Source: Chitinophaga sp. YR573
GTDB lineage: Bacteria > Bacteroidota > Bacteroidia > Chitinophagales > Chitinophagaceae
DNA: 64,000 nucleotides
Reading direction: 5' to 3'
Assembly (NCBI RefSeq): GCF_900110995.1
Contig: NZ_FOJF01000001.1
Location: forward strand, 4,066,803-4,130,802
The first letter of the stretch is position 1; the number at the start of each line of letters is the position of its first letter. The notes below the pieces were generated by a model. It saw nothing but the letters and a program-made list of their open reading frames with translations, did no database searches and was not told the DNA's origin. Shown here one piece after another: positions 17,219-25,876 of the stretch. The translations under genes and the position numbers were made by a program.

Positions 17219-17704
17219 ATGAGTTTTTATTCCTCCCTGGGATACCTGGTATTTGGCAGCCGGTTAAGGCGGTTAAGTGAATACTTCCTGATGGAAGTAA
17301 ATAAAGTCTATGAACAGTCGGGCATTGCCTTTGATGCCAGCTGGTTCCCTGTATTCTATATCCTCTCCAAACAACAGAATATCCCTTTAACTGATATAGC
17401 CGAACAACTGGAAGTATCACATTCAGCAGTCAGTCAGCTGGTAACCGGCCTTAAAAAGAAAGGACTGGTAGAAACGGCTCCCTGTCCCGATGATGGGCGC
17501 CGGCAACTGGTGATGCTTACAGACAAAGGGGAGTCGTTATTGCAGGAAGTACAGCCTGTATGGGAGGCTATCACCCTGGCCATGACAGACCTTACAGAAT
17601 CACAACGTCAGAGTAAACTGCTGCTGGAAGCTATTACACAGGTGGAGAAAGCTGTTCAGCAGGAGCCTTTGTCCATACGTATTCTTTCTTCAATGAAAAA
17701 CTGA
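17219..17704 (+). CDS. MarR-family transcriptional regulator of the hut operon
   Basis: 161 residues with a winged helix-turn-helix: PLTDIAEQLEVSHSAVSQLVTGLKKKGLVE (about 54-85) is the HTH and recognition helix, followed by the wing DDGRRQLVMLTDKG. Its stop lies 7 bases before hutH, so regulator and catabolic genes form one transcript, and a 36-base palindrome ends just before its start. It probably represses the operon until histidine or urocanate is present. This is unlike the HutC (GntR) and HutP regulators of other phyla. The inducer is not visible from sequence. Confidence 0.85.
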   Translation: MSFYSSLGYLVFGSRLRRLSEYFLMEVNKVYEQSGIAFDASWFPVFYILSKQQNIPLTDIAEQLEVSHSAVSQLVTGLKKKGLVETAPCPDDGRRQLVMLTDKGESLLQEVQPVWEAITLAMTDLTESQRQSKLLLEAITQVEKAVQQEPLSIRILSSMKN

Positions 17705-17711
17705 TTGTATA

Positions 17712-19280
17712 ATGATACACCAATTCAATTACGGCATTGATCAGCTCACAGTAGCCAAAGCGCTTGATATTGCCGCCGGCTGCTTACGTGGGGTCATCAT
17801 CCCCGAAGTGGCAGCACGTATTGCTGCCAGTCGTGCCTATGTACAGGAGATCGTCGCTAAGCACAGCACAGTATATGGTATCAATACCGGCTTTGGCCCT
17901 TTGTGTGATACCAAGATCTCCGAAGAAGATACCCGCACCCTGCAATACAATATCCTGCAAAGCCACAGCGTAGGCGTGGGCAATCCTATTCCGGTAACGG
18001 TAGCCCGTGTAATGCTGATCACTAAAGTGCATGCACTGGCGCAGGGGTATTCAGGTGTGGCCCCTGCTACACTGGACCGTATCATCTGGCATATAGAACA
18101 TAACGTTACACCGGTAGTGCCGGAGAAAGGCTCTGTGGGGGCATCCGGCGACCTGGCGCCTTTATCACACCTGTTCCTGCCATTGATAGGGTTAGGGGAA
18201 GTATGGTACAAAGGACAACGTGTACATGCCTCTGCCATGATGCAGGCGGAAGGTCTTGATCCGATTATACTTGGCCCTAAGGAAGGACTGGCACTCATTA
18301 ACGGTACGCAGTTTATCCTCTCCTTTGCGGTAACAGCATTACAACGTTTTCATAACCTGCTGGAAGCCGCAGATATTATAGGTGCTTTATCTCTGGAAGG
18401 GTTAATGGGTACTGCCCGGCCTTTCGATCCGCGCTTACATGCTATCCGTCCTTATCCTGGTAGTCAGCTGGTAGCTCACCGCCTGAAAATGATGCTGGAG
18501 AATTCCGGTATCATGGCGGCACATGTTGACTGTGATCGTGTACAGGACCCTTACTCTTTACGCTGTATGCCGCAGGTGCATGGGGCTTCCCGTACGGCCT
18601 GGTTACACCTGCTTGATCTCACTACCATAGAACTGAATTCCGTTACCGACAATCCTATTATCTTCAGCGCTGAGGATACTATCAGTGGCGGTAACTTCCA
18701 CGGACAGCCGCTGGCTATTCCGCTGGATTACGCTACTGTAGCTGCGGCAGAACTGGGTAATATCTCAGACAGACGTTGTTATATGATGATTGAAGGGCGT
18801 TATGGCCTGCCAAAGCTGCTTATAGAAAACGCAGGGCTCAACTCTGGTTTCATGATTCCGCAGTATACCACAGCAGCATTGGTGACCGAAAATAAAACCC
18901 TGTGTTTCCCTGCCAGTGCAGACAGCGTACCTACTTCCCTGGGTCAGGAAGACCATGTTTCCATGGGTTCTATCAGCGGACGTAAACTACACCAGGTGAT
19001 AGACAACCTGGAATATATTCTTGCAATAGAACTGCTGTATGCTGCACAGGCTGTGGATTTCCGTCGTCCGCTTACATCCGGTCCGGTACTGGAAACAGTA
19101 CATAGCTTTGTACGCGAAACCGTTTCCTTTGCTACAAAAGACAGGATCTTTGCGTACGATATTCAACACCTGCATACACTCATCACCAATCAGTCTTTAG
19201 TTAATGTAGCCAATAAAGCGGCTGCCGACAATCAATTATCACTAAACGGTATTTATCATGACCAGTTCGGACTTTATTAA
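17712..19280 (+). CDS. hutH: Histidine ammonia-lyase
   Basis: Deaminates L-histidine to urocanate, first step of histidine catabolism. 522 residues. Tyr56 in YGINTGFG and the Ala144-Ser145-Gly146 triad in GSVGASGDLAPLSH (self-processing to the MIO electrophile) are intact. QEDHVSMGS near 412 and the C-terminal active-site region are also conserved. Last 23 bases overlap the start of hutU. Phenylalanine or tyrosine ammonia-lyase is unlikely because hutU and hutI follow directly. Confidence 0.95.
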   Translation: MIHQFNYGIDQLTVAKALDIAAGCLRGVIIPEVAARIAASRAYVQEIVAKHSTVYGINTGFGPLCDTKISEEDTRTLQYNILQSHSVGVGNPIPVTVARVMLITKVHALAQGYSGVAPATLDRIIWHIEHNVTPVVPEKGSVGASGDLAPLSHLFLPLIGLGEVWYKGQRVHASAMMQAEGLDPIILGPKEGLALINGTQFILSFAVTALQRFHNLLEAADIIGALSLEGLMGTARPFDPRLHAIRPYPGSQLVAHRLKMMLENSGIMAAHVDCDRVQDPYSLRCMPQVHGASRTAWLHLLDLTTIELNSVTDNPIIFSAEDTISGGNFHGQPLAIPLDYATVAAAELGNISDRRCYMMIEGRYGLPKLLIENAGLNSGFMIPQYTTAALVTENKTLCFPASADSVPTSLGQEDHVSMGSISGRKLHQVIDNLEYILAIELLYAAQAVDFRRPLTSGPVLETVHSFVRETVSFATKDRIFAYDIQHLHTLITNQSLVNVANKAAADNQLSLNGIYHDQFGLY

Positions 19281-20928
19281 AACATATGCGGCACACCCGC
19301 ATTACAAAGCACCCCGTGGCCCGCAATTACATGCCCGCTCATGGCAAACGGAAGCTCCCCTGCGTATGCTCCTGAATAACCTGGATGATGAAGTGGCAGA
19401 GAACCCGGATGAATTAGTTGTATATGGTGGTATTGGCCAGGCAGCCCGCAATAAAGAAGCGTTACAAAAGATCATAGAAATACTGCTGGAACTGGATGAA
19501 GATCATTCCTTACTGGTACAGTCGGGTAAGCCGGTAGGTGTTGTCCGTACACATCCGCAGGCACCGCGTGTAATGCTGGCTAATAGTAACCTTGTGCCTA
19601 AATGGGCTACCTGGGAACACTTCAACGAGTTACGTGCAAAGGGGCTCATGATGTACGGACAGATGACAGCAGGCAGCTGGATTTACATTGGTACACAAGG
19701 CATCTTACAGGGAACTTACGAAACCTTTGTGGAATGCGGTAATCAGCACTTCGGTGGAAGCCTTAGCGGTCGTTTGTTAGTCACTGCCGGTATAGGCGGC
19801 ATGGGTGGCGCACAGCCATTAGCGGCTACCATGGCAGGCGCTGTGTTCCTCGGTGCAGATGTTGATGAAACCCGTATTCAGAAAAGATTAGCTACCCGTT
19901 ATATAGATCGTATGACACATTCCTATGAGGAAGCGATCGCCTGGGCAATGGACGCCAAAGCTAAAGGACAGGCACTTTCCATAGGATTAGTAAGTGATGC
20001 AGGAGATTTATTAAAAAGATTACTGGAAGATAATATCATCCCTGATATACTAACAGACCAGACATCTGCACATGATCCTCTCAACGGATATATCCCTAAC
20101 GGACTATCCTTACAGGAAGCAGCTGTACTCCGCAAATCAGATGCAGAAGCTTACAAACAGTTATCATTAAAAAGCATGGCCCGTCATGTAGGTTATATGC
20201 TGGCATTACAACTGAAAGGAGCCATTACATTTGATTATGGTAATAACCTGCGGGAGTTCGCTAAACAAGGGGGAGAAGCAAATGCTTTCAATTTCCCCGG
20301 GTTTACTCCGGCTTATATCCGTCCTTTATTCTGCGAAGGGAAAGGCCCGTTCCGTTGGGTAGCCCTCTCCGGAGATCCTCAGGATATCTATACTACAGAT
20401 CAGGCGTTAATAGACGCTTTCCCGGAGAATAAACCACTTATTAACTGGTTACGGAAAGCACAGGAACAGGTAGCCTTCCAGGGTCTTCCAGCACGTATCT
20501 GCTGGCTGGGTATGGGTGAACGTGAAAAAGCAGGACTGATCTTTAATGAACTCGTTAGAACGGGCAAAGTAAAAGCGCCTATCGTTATCGGTCGTGATCA
20601 TTTAGACTGTGGCTCTGTAGCTTCTCCCAATCGTGAAACAGAAGCGATGAAGGATGGTTCTGATGCCGTATCCGACTGGACTTTACTCAACCTCATGGCC
20701 AATACCGGTGGCGGTGCCACCTGGGTCTCTTTTCACCATGGTGGTGGAGTAGGGATGGGATATTCCCAGCATGCAGGAATGGTAGTACTGGCAGATGGTA
20801 CCGACCGTGCAGCAGCTTGTTTACAAAGAGTATTATACAATGATCCTGCTTTAGGTATTTTCCGTCATGCAGATGCAGGATATGAGAAAGCTCAGGATAT
20901 AGCAAAGCAATTTAACTTAGACCTTTAA
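19258..20928 (+). CDS. hutU: Urocanate hydratase
   Basis: Hydrates urocanate to imidazolonepropionate with tightly bound NAD+. 556 residues, normal for the family. Conserved stretches are VYGGIGQAARN near 60, GGMGGAQPLAATMAG near 183, the GRDHLDCGSVASPNRET segment near 445 carrying the active-site Cys, and FHHGGGVGMGYSQHAG near 495. The start ATG at 19258 lies inside the hutH 3' end in another frame (23-base overlap), pointing to translational coupling; the protein's MTSSDFIKTYAAHPHYKAP start matches the family N-terminus. Confidence 0.96.
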   Translation: MTSSDFIKTYAAHPHYKAPRGPQLHARSWQTEAPLRMLLNNLDDEVAENPDELVVYGGIGQAARNKEALQKIIEILLELDEDHSLLVQSGKPVGVVRTHPQAPRVMLANSNLVPKWATWEHFNELRAKGLMMYGQMTAGSWIYIGTQGILQGTYETFVECGNQHFGGSLSGRLLVTAGIGGMGGAQPLAATMAGAVFLGADVDETRIQKRLATRYIDRMTHSYEEAIAWAMDAKAKGQALSIGLVSDAGDLLKRLLEDNIIPDILTDQTSAHDPLNGYIPNGLSLQEAAVLRKSDAEAYKQLSLKSMARHVGYMLALQLKGAITFDYGNNLREFAKQGGEANAFNFPGFTPAYIRPLFCEGKGPFRWVALSGDPQDIYTTDQALIDAFPENKPLINWLRKAQEQVAFQGLPARICWLGMGEREKAGLIFNELVRTGKVKAPIVIGRDHLDCGSVASPNRETEAMKDGSDAVSDWTLLNLMANTGGGATWVSFHHGGGVGMGYSQHAGMVVLADGTDRAAACLQRVLYNDPALGIFRHADAGYEKAQDIAKQFNLDL

Positions 20929-20945
20929 ATCTCTTAATTAAACTT

Positions 20946-22163
20946 ATGAATCTGACCGGCCCTTTTTCCCAGATATTACCACTCTCAGGATTACCTGTAA
21001 AAGGGGCACTGCGTGATGAACAACTATCTGTAATCACTAATGGAGGTATAGTTACAGACAACGGTAAAATAATCGCTATTGCAGATTTCACTACCCTGCA
21101 ACAACAATATCCGCAAAGTAATATTACACATATCAACACCCCGGCTGTATTACTGCCGGGGTTCATAGACTGTCACACACATATCTGTTTTGATGGTACC
21201 CGCAGTCGTGATTACGCAATGCGTATCGCCGGTAAAAGCTACTTAGAAATCGCCCGTGCAGGTGGTGGTATATGGGATTCTGTTACCAAAACGCGTACCG
21301 CTACTATAGATACTCTCACTAAAAATACTGTAGCAAGAGCTAACCGTCATTTACAGGAAGGCGTAACTACCATAGAAGTGAAAAGTGGTTACGGACTAAA
21401 TTTAGAAGATGAGATAAAGATGTTACAGGCTATCAGACTGGCAGGATTACAAACGAAAGCTACATTGATACCTACCTGTCTGGCAGCACATATGCGTCCC
21501 AAAGATTTTGAAGGCACTGAAGAAACATATCTCAACTGGGTCATCAACGTCTTACTGCCAGAAGTAAAAGACCTTACGCAACGCATAGATATCTTCATAG
21601 AAGAAACGGCCTTTTCTGCTGCACAGGCCTTACCCTTTTTACAACAGGCAAAAGCATTGGGTTTTGCAGCTACTGTGCATGCTGATCAGTTCACTTGTGG
21701 TGGTGCGATCGTAGCGGTAGAAGCAGGTGCTGTATCTGCAGATCATCTGGAGGCCAGTGATATCAACTCTGTGGCAGGACTGGCAGCCGCAGACATTGTT
21801 GCTGTAGTATTACCAGGTGCTTCATTAGGCTTAGGCATGCATTATGCACCTGCCCGCAAGTTATTAGACGCAGGGGCATGTGTAGCTATTGCCAGCGACT
21901 GGAATCCAGGCTCTGCGCCTATGGGAGACCTGCTGTTGCAAGCCGCAGTAATGAGTGCTGCAGAAAAGTTATCTGCTGCAGAAGTATTTGCCGGGCTTAC
22001 ATACCGTGCTGCAAAAGCGCTGCAACTTACACATACCGGTCAGCTGGCAACAGGCTTTGACGCAGACATGCAGATGTATCCATGCGATGATTACAGGGAT
22101 ATCTTATACTACCAGGGGAAGATGAAACCATCAGGTGTGTGGAAGAATGGAGAACTATTATAG
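20946..22163 (+). CDS. hutI: Imidazolonepropionase
   Basis: Opens the imidazolone ring to N-formimino-glutamate. 405 residues, amidohydrolase superfamily, Zn/Fe-dependent. The HxH metal motif is in LPGFIDCHTHICF (near residue 76); other conserved stretches are EVKSGYGL near 147, TVHADQF near 245 and IASDWNPGSAP near 315 (metal-binding Asp). It starts 17 bases after hutU. The next gene in the pathway, hutG, is not adjacent: an inverted two-gene insert lies between. The stop codon overlaps the start of a terminator stem. Confidence 0.95.
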   Translation: MNLTGPFSQILPLSGLPVKGALRDEQLSVITNGGIVTDNGKIIAIADFTTLQQQYPQSNITHINTPAVLLPGFIDCHTHICFDGTRSRDYAMRIAGKSYLEIARAGGGIWDSVTKTRTATIDTLTKNTVARANRHLQEGVTTIEVKSGYGLNLEDEIKMLQAIRLAGLQTKATLIPTCLAAHMRPKDFEGTEETYLNWVINVLLPEVKDLTQRIDIFIEETAFSAAQALPFLQQAKALGFAATVHADQFTCGGAIVAVEAGAVSADHLEASDINSVAGLAAADIVAVVLPGASLGLGMHYAPARKLLDAGACVAIASDWNPGSAPMGDLLLQAAVMSAAEKLSAAEVFAGLTYRAAKALQLTHTGQLATGFDADMQMYPCDDYRDILYYQGKMKPSGVWKNGELL

Positions 22164-22198
22164 AGGGGTATCGTCACTCAAAAGTACGATACCCCTCT
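22162..22198 (+). terminator. Terminator after marR-hutHUI
   Basis: Perfect 13-bp stem (22162-22174 with 22186-22198), 11-base loop, then CTTTTATTTATT on the plus strand. It starts within the hutI stop codon and also separates it from the convergent lipoprotein gene. Confidence 0.9.
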
Positions 22199-22201
22199 CT
22201 T

Positions 22202-22699
22202 TTATTTATTTACCGTAAAAAAACGTATCAGATAATGCCGGGGGGAAGTATCCTTATCCCATTTTATCTGGCTGTTATACCAAACCCGGGTCACGATATA
22301 TGATTTATTATTCGGCTGGTTTATTTTACAAACAACCGTATCTGTAAAATCATTTCCGAATTGTATGAGCGTAGTAGGAGTACTACTATTCTTTTCCAAT
22401 TGTGTGTTAGGATATAACTTCAGATAATTTAAACCGGTACTATCATCTTTCATTATCAGAAAACCCTTTGATGCATCCAGGTTTCCCTCCTTAACTTCTT
22501 TTTTTTCTCCGTTCTGAAGATAATAGACTTTTATATTATCAGCTGTATATAAAGCATTTGAAGGACCTAATATGGCATGTCCATCTTTATGGTATGAAAT
22601 ATTAGTAGCGACATCCCTCAGAATGCCGCCTTGTGACCCGGACTTAAAACAGGACATTAAAAAGACAGCTGATATTATTAAATAAAAGCAGTTCATCAT
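22202..22699 (-). CDS. Small lipoprotein next to a C10 protease, function unknown
   Basis: 165 residues; the hydrophobic start ends in a lipobox (LMSC, Cys17). The rest is rich in beta-strand-like and polar stretches and I do not recognise a family. It starts 3 bases after the stop of the C10 protease gene upstream on the same strand, so the two are co-transcribed and possibly translationally coupled. C10 proteases of Bacteroides are often encoded with small secreted inhibitors, so an inhibitor or chaperone role is possible, but no Spi-like pro-domain similarity is evident by eye. AT-richer than the hut genes on both sides. Confidence 0.78.
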   Translation of the reverse strand: MMNCFYLIISAVFLMSCFKSGSQGGILRDVATNISYHKDGHAILGPSNALYTADNIKVYYLQNGEKKEVKEGNLDASKGFLIMKDDSTGLNYLKLYPNTQLEKNSSTPTTLIQFGNDFTDTVVCKINQPNNKSYIVTRVWYNSQIKWDKDTSPRHYLIRFFTVNK

Positions 22700-22702
22700 T
22701 TA

Positions 22703-24022
22703 TCAGTTGGGCCTGATGTTAGTGATCATCGCAGGTTTATAATTAAACGTATAACTCCCCGGATTAAAGGCATTGAAGCCATACCAGCCGTCATACTGTC
22801 CACTCCAGCCCCAGTTCATATGGAAATATAAATAAGTTGCAGTCTGGTCCCACCATAAACCTGAAATGTCGTCTACCGGGATATACGCAATACATTTATA
22901 ATAGATTACCTCTGTCACTCCATCTGACACCCATGCATGACCGTCTGAGTATACATTAAAAAACAGGAATTTACTTATTGAACCACCTGATAAAATTACC
23001 GGGTGTCCACCAAATAATTCTGATTCAACAGTTGCATAGTTATATGTCGAATTATAAGAAGCAGATTTGTAATTAAAATTGTTAACCAGGGCCGATGCTG
23101 CGTTGGAGGTGGAGGCACTTGACCCGTCACAGGCATAATCCATATCAACAGCTTCTCCTATATCTTTCAATAAGTTGGAGGTTGTATTTGTACCATAAGT
23201 TAATGGCATGTTTGCCCAATCATATGAAGTAGGCCATGTATAATATCTCATTATTTGTCCTGTAGATGTAGCTACGCAACCAGAAGGGGGCATGCCATTG
23301 GAAGAGGCGGAACAATTGGCGTATGTAAGTGTATTGTTATATCCGTCCCATTGCCCCCATGTTGACGATAAAAAGGGACCAGCTACATTTGTAACCGATG
23401 TGGTTGCATTCAGCTTGGTGCATGCAACATGATATAACGAAACTCTTGCATCAGACAGATCCGCAGTAGATCTGACATTGTCCTTTGATAATTCACTATA
23501 TAACCGGATCTCTTCCCAAGCATGTTTGGTCACTGAATCCTGACCTATGTTTTTAGTCCGGATGGTTTTAACAGTATCCGATAATTTTGCTAACCAACCG
23601 ACTAAACCTGTAGGGTAATGGCCGTTTTCAATAATAGGGAAAGAATTTTTATCTGAATAGGCCACTATTGGCATCAGTCTGTCATCTCCGGATACAATAG
23701 CAAAACCGCTATCCTGATAGCTGATGATGTAGTAATCGGCATCGGCAGTATTGCCTGCAATACTTCTTGCATCTTTAATTTCTTTTGGGGCAATTCTTGC
23801 CAAAGCAATACCACTTCTTTGGGAGGGTAAGTCATTACCTTCGCGGACCTTAGTATATAGCGAATTTAATTTAGCTATATTCTTTGCCTGTTCTAACGTA
23901 ACTTTGTGATTTTCAATTGGGCCAATGTCTATTTTTTCTATTCTTACTTTCTCATTCTTTTGGCAGCTGTAAAATAAAATAGAAAGCAGGCATAATGCAC
24001 AGTAATAGTAGGAATATCTCAT
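22703..24022 (-). CDS. C10-family (streptopain-like) cysteine protease, lipoprotein
   Basis: 439 residues. The N-terminal lipobox (LFYSC, Cys20) suggests surface or periplasmic anchoring. Residues about 40-150 fit the inhibitory pro-domain of C10 proteases (HKVTLEQAKNIAKLN; GFAIVSGDDRLMPIVAYSD). The mature domain has the catalytic Cys249 in PPSGCVATSTGQIMRYY, catalytic His362 in SDGHAWVSDG, and HMNWGWSGQYDGWY near 401, matching SpeB-like enzymes. Probably an auto-activated protease that degrades external or host proteins. The gene and its lipoprotein partner lie inverted between hutI and hutG, and base composition is AT-richer than the hut genes, suggesting insertion. Confidence 0.9.
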   Translation of the reverse strand: MRYSYYYCALCLLSILFYSCQKNEKVRIEKIDIGPIENHKVTLEQAKNIAKLNSLYTKVREGNDLPSQRSGIALARIAPKEIKDARSIAGNTADADYYIISYQDSGFAIVSGDDRLMPIVAYSDKNSFPIIENGHYPTGLVGWLAKLSDTVKTIRTKNIGQDSVTKHAWEEIRLYSELSKDNVRSTADLSDARVSLYHVACTKLNATTSVTNVAGPFLSSTWGQWDGYNNTLTYANCSASSNGMPPSGCVATSTGQIMRYYTWPTSYDWANMPLTYGTNTTSNLLKDIGEAVDMDYACDGSSASTSNAASALVNNFNYKSASYNSTYNYATVESELFGGHPVILSGGSISKFLFFNVYSDGHAWVSDGVTEVIYYKCIAYIPVDDISGLWWDQTATYLYFHMNWGWSGQYDGWYGFNAFNPGSYTFNYKPAMITNIRPN

Positions 24023-24054
24023 GGGTTATTAATTTAGGGTTCAATTCCAAGTTA

Positions 24055-24078
24055 AGCATTAATTGTATAATTAACGCT
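24055..24078. promoter_or_regulatory. AT-rich inverted repeat in the C10 protease/hutG divergent region
   Basis: AGC-N-TTAATT (24055-24064) and AATTAA-N-GCT (24069-24078) are inverted around GTAT, 58 bases before hutG and 33 bases before the protease start. A possible operator; it does not closely match the marR palindrome. Confidence 0.4.
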
Positions 24079-24135
24079 AATTCGTTCAGTTTTTTGTTCC
24101 AATTTAGCAAGATATTTTACACCTGTTTATAGATT

Positions 24136-25128
24136 ATGATTACGACAAACTTTTACCGCCCACCGGTTGCATGGACGGGCCGGATAGACGGTACAGACGA
24201 AGAAACATTTCGCTGGCACCAGCATGTAATACCAGTGAATGTACTGGGAGGCGAAAAGTTCCCCGTCTTACAACCTGGCCAGAAAGGGTTCGTTTTTTTA
24301 GGCTTTGCATCCGACGAAGGGGTAAGGCGTAACAAAGGACGTACAGGTGCAGCTGCCGGACCGGCAGCATTAAGGAATGCCTGTTCTAACTTCCCTGTTC
24401 ATTTTGATACTAAGGAGTTAGTACTGATAGATGGGGGAGATGTAGTGTGTTATGAGCAGGCATTAGAACCCGCACATGAACTATTATGCGGAGTTGTACT
24501 GGCTATAAAAAAGGCTGGTTATCTGCCTATATTATTAGGTGGTGGACATGAGATCACATATGGACATGCACAGGCATTATATGCACATCTGCATATCAAC
24601 AAATCATCTGCAAAATTAGGCCTGCTAAACATAGATGCACATTTCGATTTAAGGATTCCCGGAGAGGAAGGAAGTACTTCTGGTACCGGTTTCTGGCAAC
24701 TGGCAGAATACTGCAAAGAGCTGGAGCGCCCTTTTCATTATCTCGCATTAGGTATTCAGACAAACAGCAATACACAACAACTTTTCCGTATCGCCGGAGA
24801 GCTGGATGCACAGTACGTAGATGCTGATGCTTTCCACTTACAGGATCGTACTTTACTACAGGCAGCCATCTCTCAATTCATCAAAGAAGTAGATCAGATC
24901 TACCTCACCATAGACCTCGACGTTTTCGCAGCAGCATTTGCCCCTGGCGTTAGCGCTACTGCCTATAACGGTATAAGACCCGATGGCCTTTTTCTGGAAT
25001 GTTACCGCACACTGTTACAAAGCGGAAAGCTCGCAGGACTCGATATTGCAGAACTGAATCCTGAATTTGATATAGATAACCGTACAGCGAAACTTGGAGC
25101 CGCGCTGTTATTCGAAGTTGTAAACTAG
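24136..25128 (+). CDS. hutG: Formimidoylglutamase
   Basis: Hydrolyses N-formimino-L-glutamate to glutamate and formamide, last step of the hut route that skips tetrahydrofolate. 330 residues, arginase/ureohydrolase superfamily. The binuclear metal ligands are intact: His138 in GGGHE, Asp167/His169/Asp171 in NIDAHFD, Asp260/Asp262 in TIDLDVF. It is separated from hutI by the inverted protease insert and must have its own promoter. Agmatinase or arginase are alternatives, but the hut context and the N-terminal part favour HutG. Confidence 0.9.
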   Translation: MITTNFYRPPVAWTGRIDGTDEETFRWHQHVIPVNVLGGEKFPVLQPGQKGFVFLGFASDEGVRRNKGRTGAAAGPAALRNACSNFPVHFDTKELVLIDGGDVVCYEQALEPAHELLCGVVLAIKKAGYLPILLGGGHEITYGHAQALYAHLHINKSSAKLGLLNIDAHFDLRIPGEEGSTSGTGFWQLAEYCKELERPFHYLALGIQTNSNTQQLFRIAGELDAQYVDADAFHLQDRTLLQAAISQFIKEVDQIYLTIDLDVFAAAFAPGVSATAYNGIRPDGLFLECYRTLLQSGKLAGLDIAELNPEFDIDNRTAKLGAALLFEVVN

Positions 25129-25205
25129 AGATATAAACCTCAGTTGAGCTATTACGTAGTTCCCGCAAATATTTATAAATATGCACAGGATATGAATCTG
25201 ATAAT

Positions 25206-25213
25206 TATATTTG
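25206..25213 (+). promoter_or_regulatory. Bacteroidota -7 box for the following gene
   Basis: TATATTTG fits TAnnTTTG and lies 18 bases before ATG 25232. No clear -33 TTTG at the right distance. Confidence 0.45.
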
Positions 25214-25231
25214 TCTGATAAACTGTATAGC

Positions 25232-25837
25232 ATGAAATTAATCCTCAAATCTGCTGCTGCACTTACAATCGCAGCATGCATGTCTGTCACTGCAGACGCA
25301 CAAAAAGTTAAGTTAATTGAGGGCGATGTAGCAGCTCTCAAAGGACAAACAGAAATCAACACTGTATTTGAGTATGATCATGTAGCCGTTGGTAAATTTG
25401 CCGACGAACAGGATTATATCAACAAAAAGAAAGCAGAGTACAACAAGAAAGAACCAGGAAAAGGAGACACCTGGGAGAAAGCCTGGAAAGCAGATCGTAA
25501 AGAAAGGTTTGAACCACAATTTAATACACTGTTCACAGAGAACAGTGGTGATATTAAATCCGGTGAATTCCCTACAGCCAAGTATACCCTGATATTTAAA
25601 ACCAAGTTTGTAGAACCAGGTTACAATATCATGATTTCCCGTAAAAATGCCTCTATTGATGGCGAAGCATGGATCATCGATTCAGCTACCAAAGCAGTAA
25701 TTGCGAAACTGACTGTGGATGATTGTCCTGGCAGAACTTTTGGTGGTTATGATTATGATACAGGTGTTCGTATCAGAGAGTCTTACGCAACAGCCGGTAA
25801 AGGTCTGGGTAAGTTCATCAGAAAGAAAAACGACTAA
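25232..25837 (+). CDS. Secreted protein of unknown function
   Basis: 201 residues from ATG 25232; an upstream in-frame TTG at 25211 falls inside the -7 box and is rejected. Signal peptide with cleavage near TADAQ (about residue 24). The mature part is Lys-rich (KKKAEYNKKEPGKGDTWEKAW) in its first half and ends in beta-strand-like stretches (KYTLIFKTKFVEPGYNIMIS, EAWIIDSATKAVIAKLTV). I do not recognise a named family; small secreted proteins of this look are common in Chitinophagaceae. It is followed by a bidirectional terminator. Confidence 0.82.
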   Translation: MKLILKSAAALTIAACMSVTADAQKVKLIEGDVAALKGQTEINTVFEYDHVAVGKFADEQDYINKKKAEYNKKEPGKGDTWEKAWKADRKERFEPQFNTLFTENSGDIKSGEFPTAKYTLIFKTKFVEPGYNIMISRKNASIDGEAWIIDSATKAVIAKLTVDDCPGRTFGGYDYDTGVRIRESYATAGKGLGKFIRKKND

Positions 25838-25840
25838 ATA

Positions 25841-25876
25841 AAAGAAAGCCTGATGTTCAAACATCAGGCTTTCTTT
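25841..25876. terminator. Bidirectional terminator between the secreted protein and purU
   Basis: Perfect 16-bp stem (25841-25856 with 25861-25876), loop TCAA. A/T tracts in the arms serve both convergent genes; the right arm abuts the purU stop codon at 25877. Confidence 0.92.
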
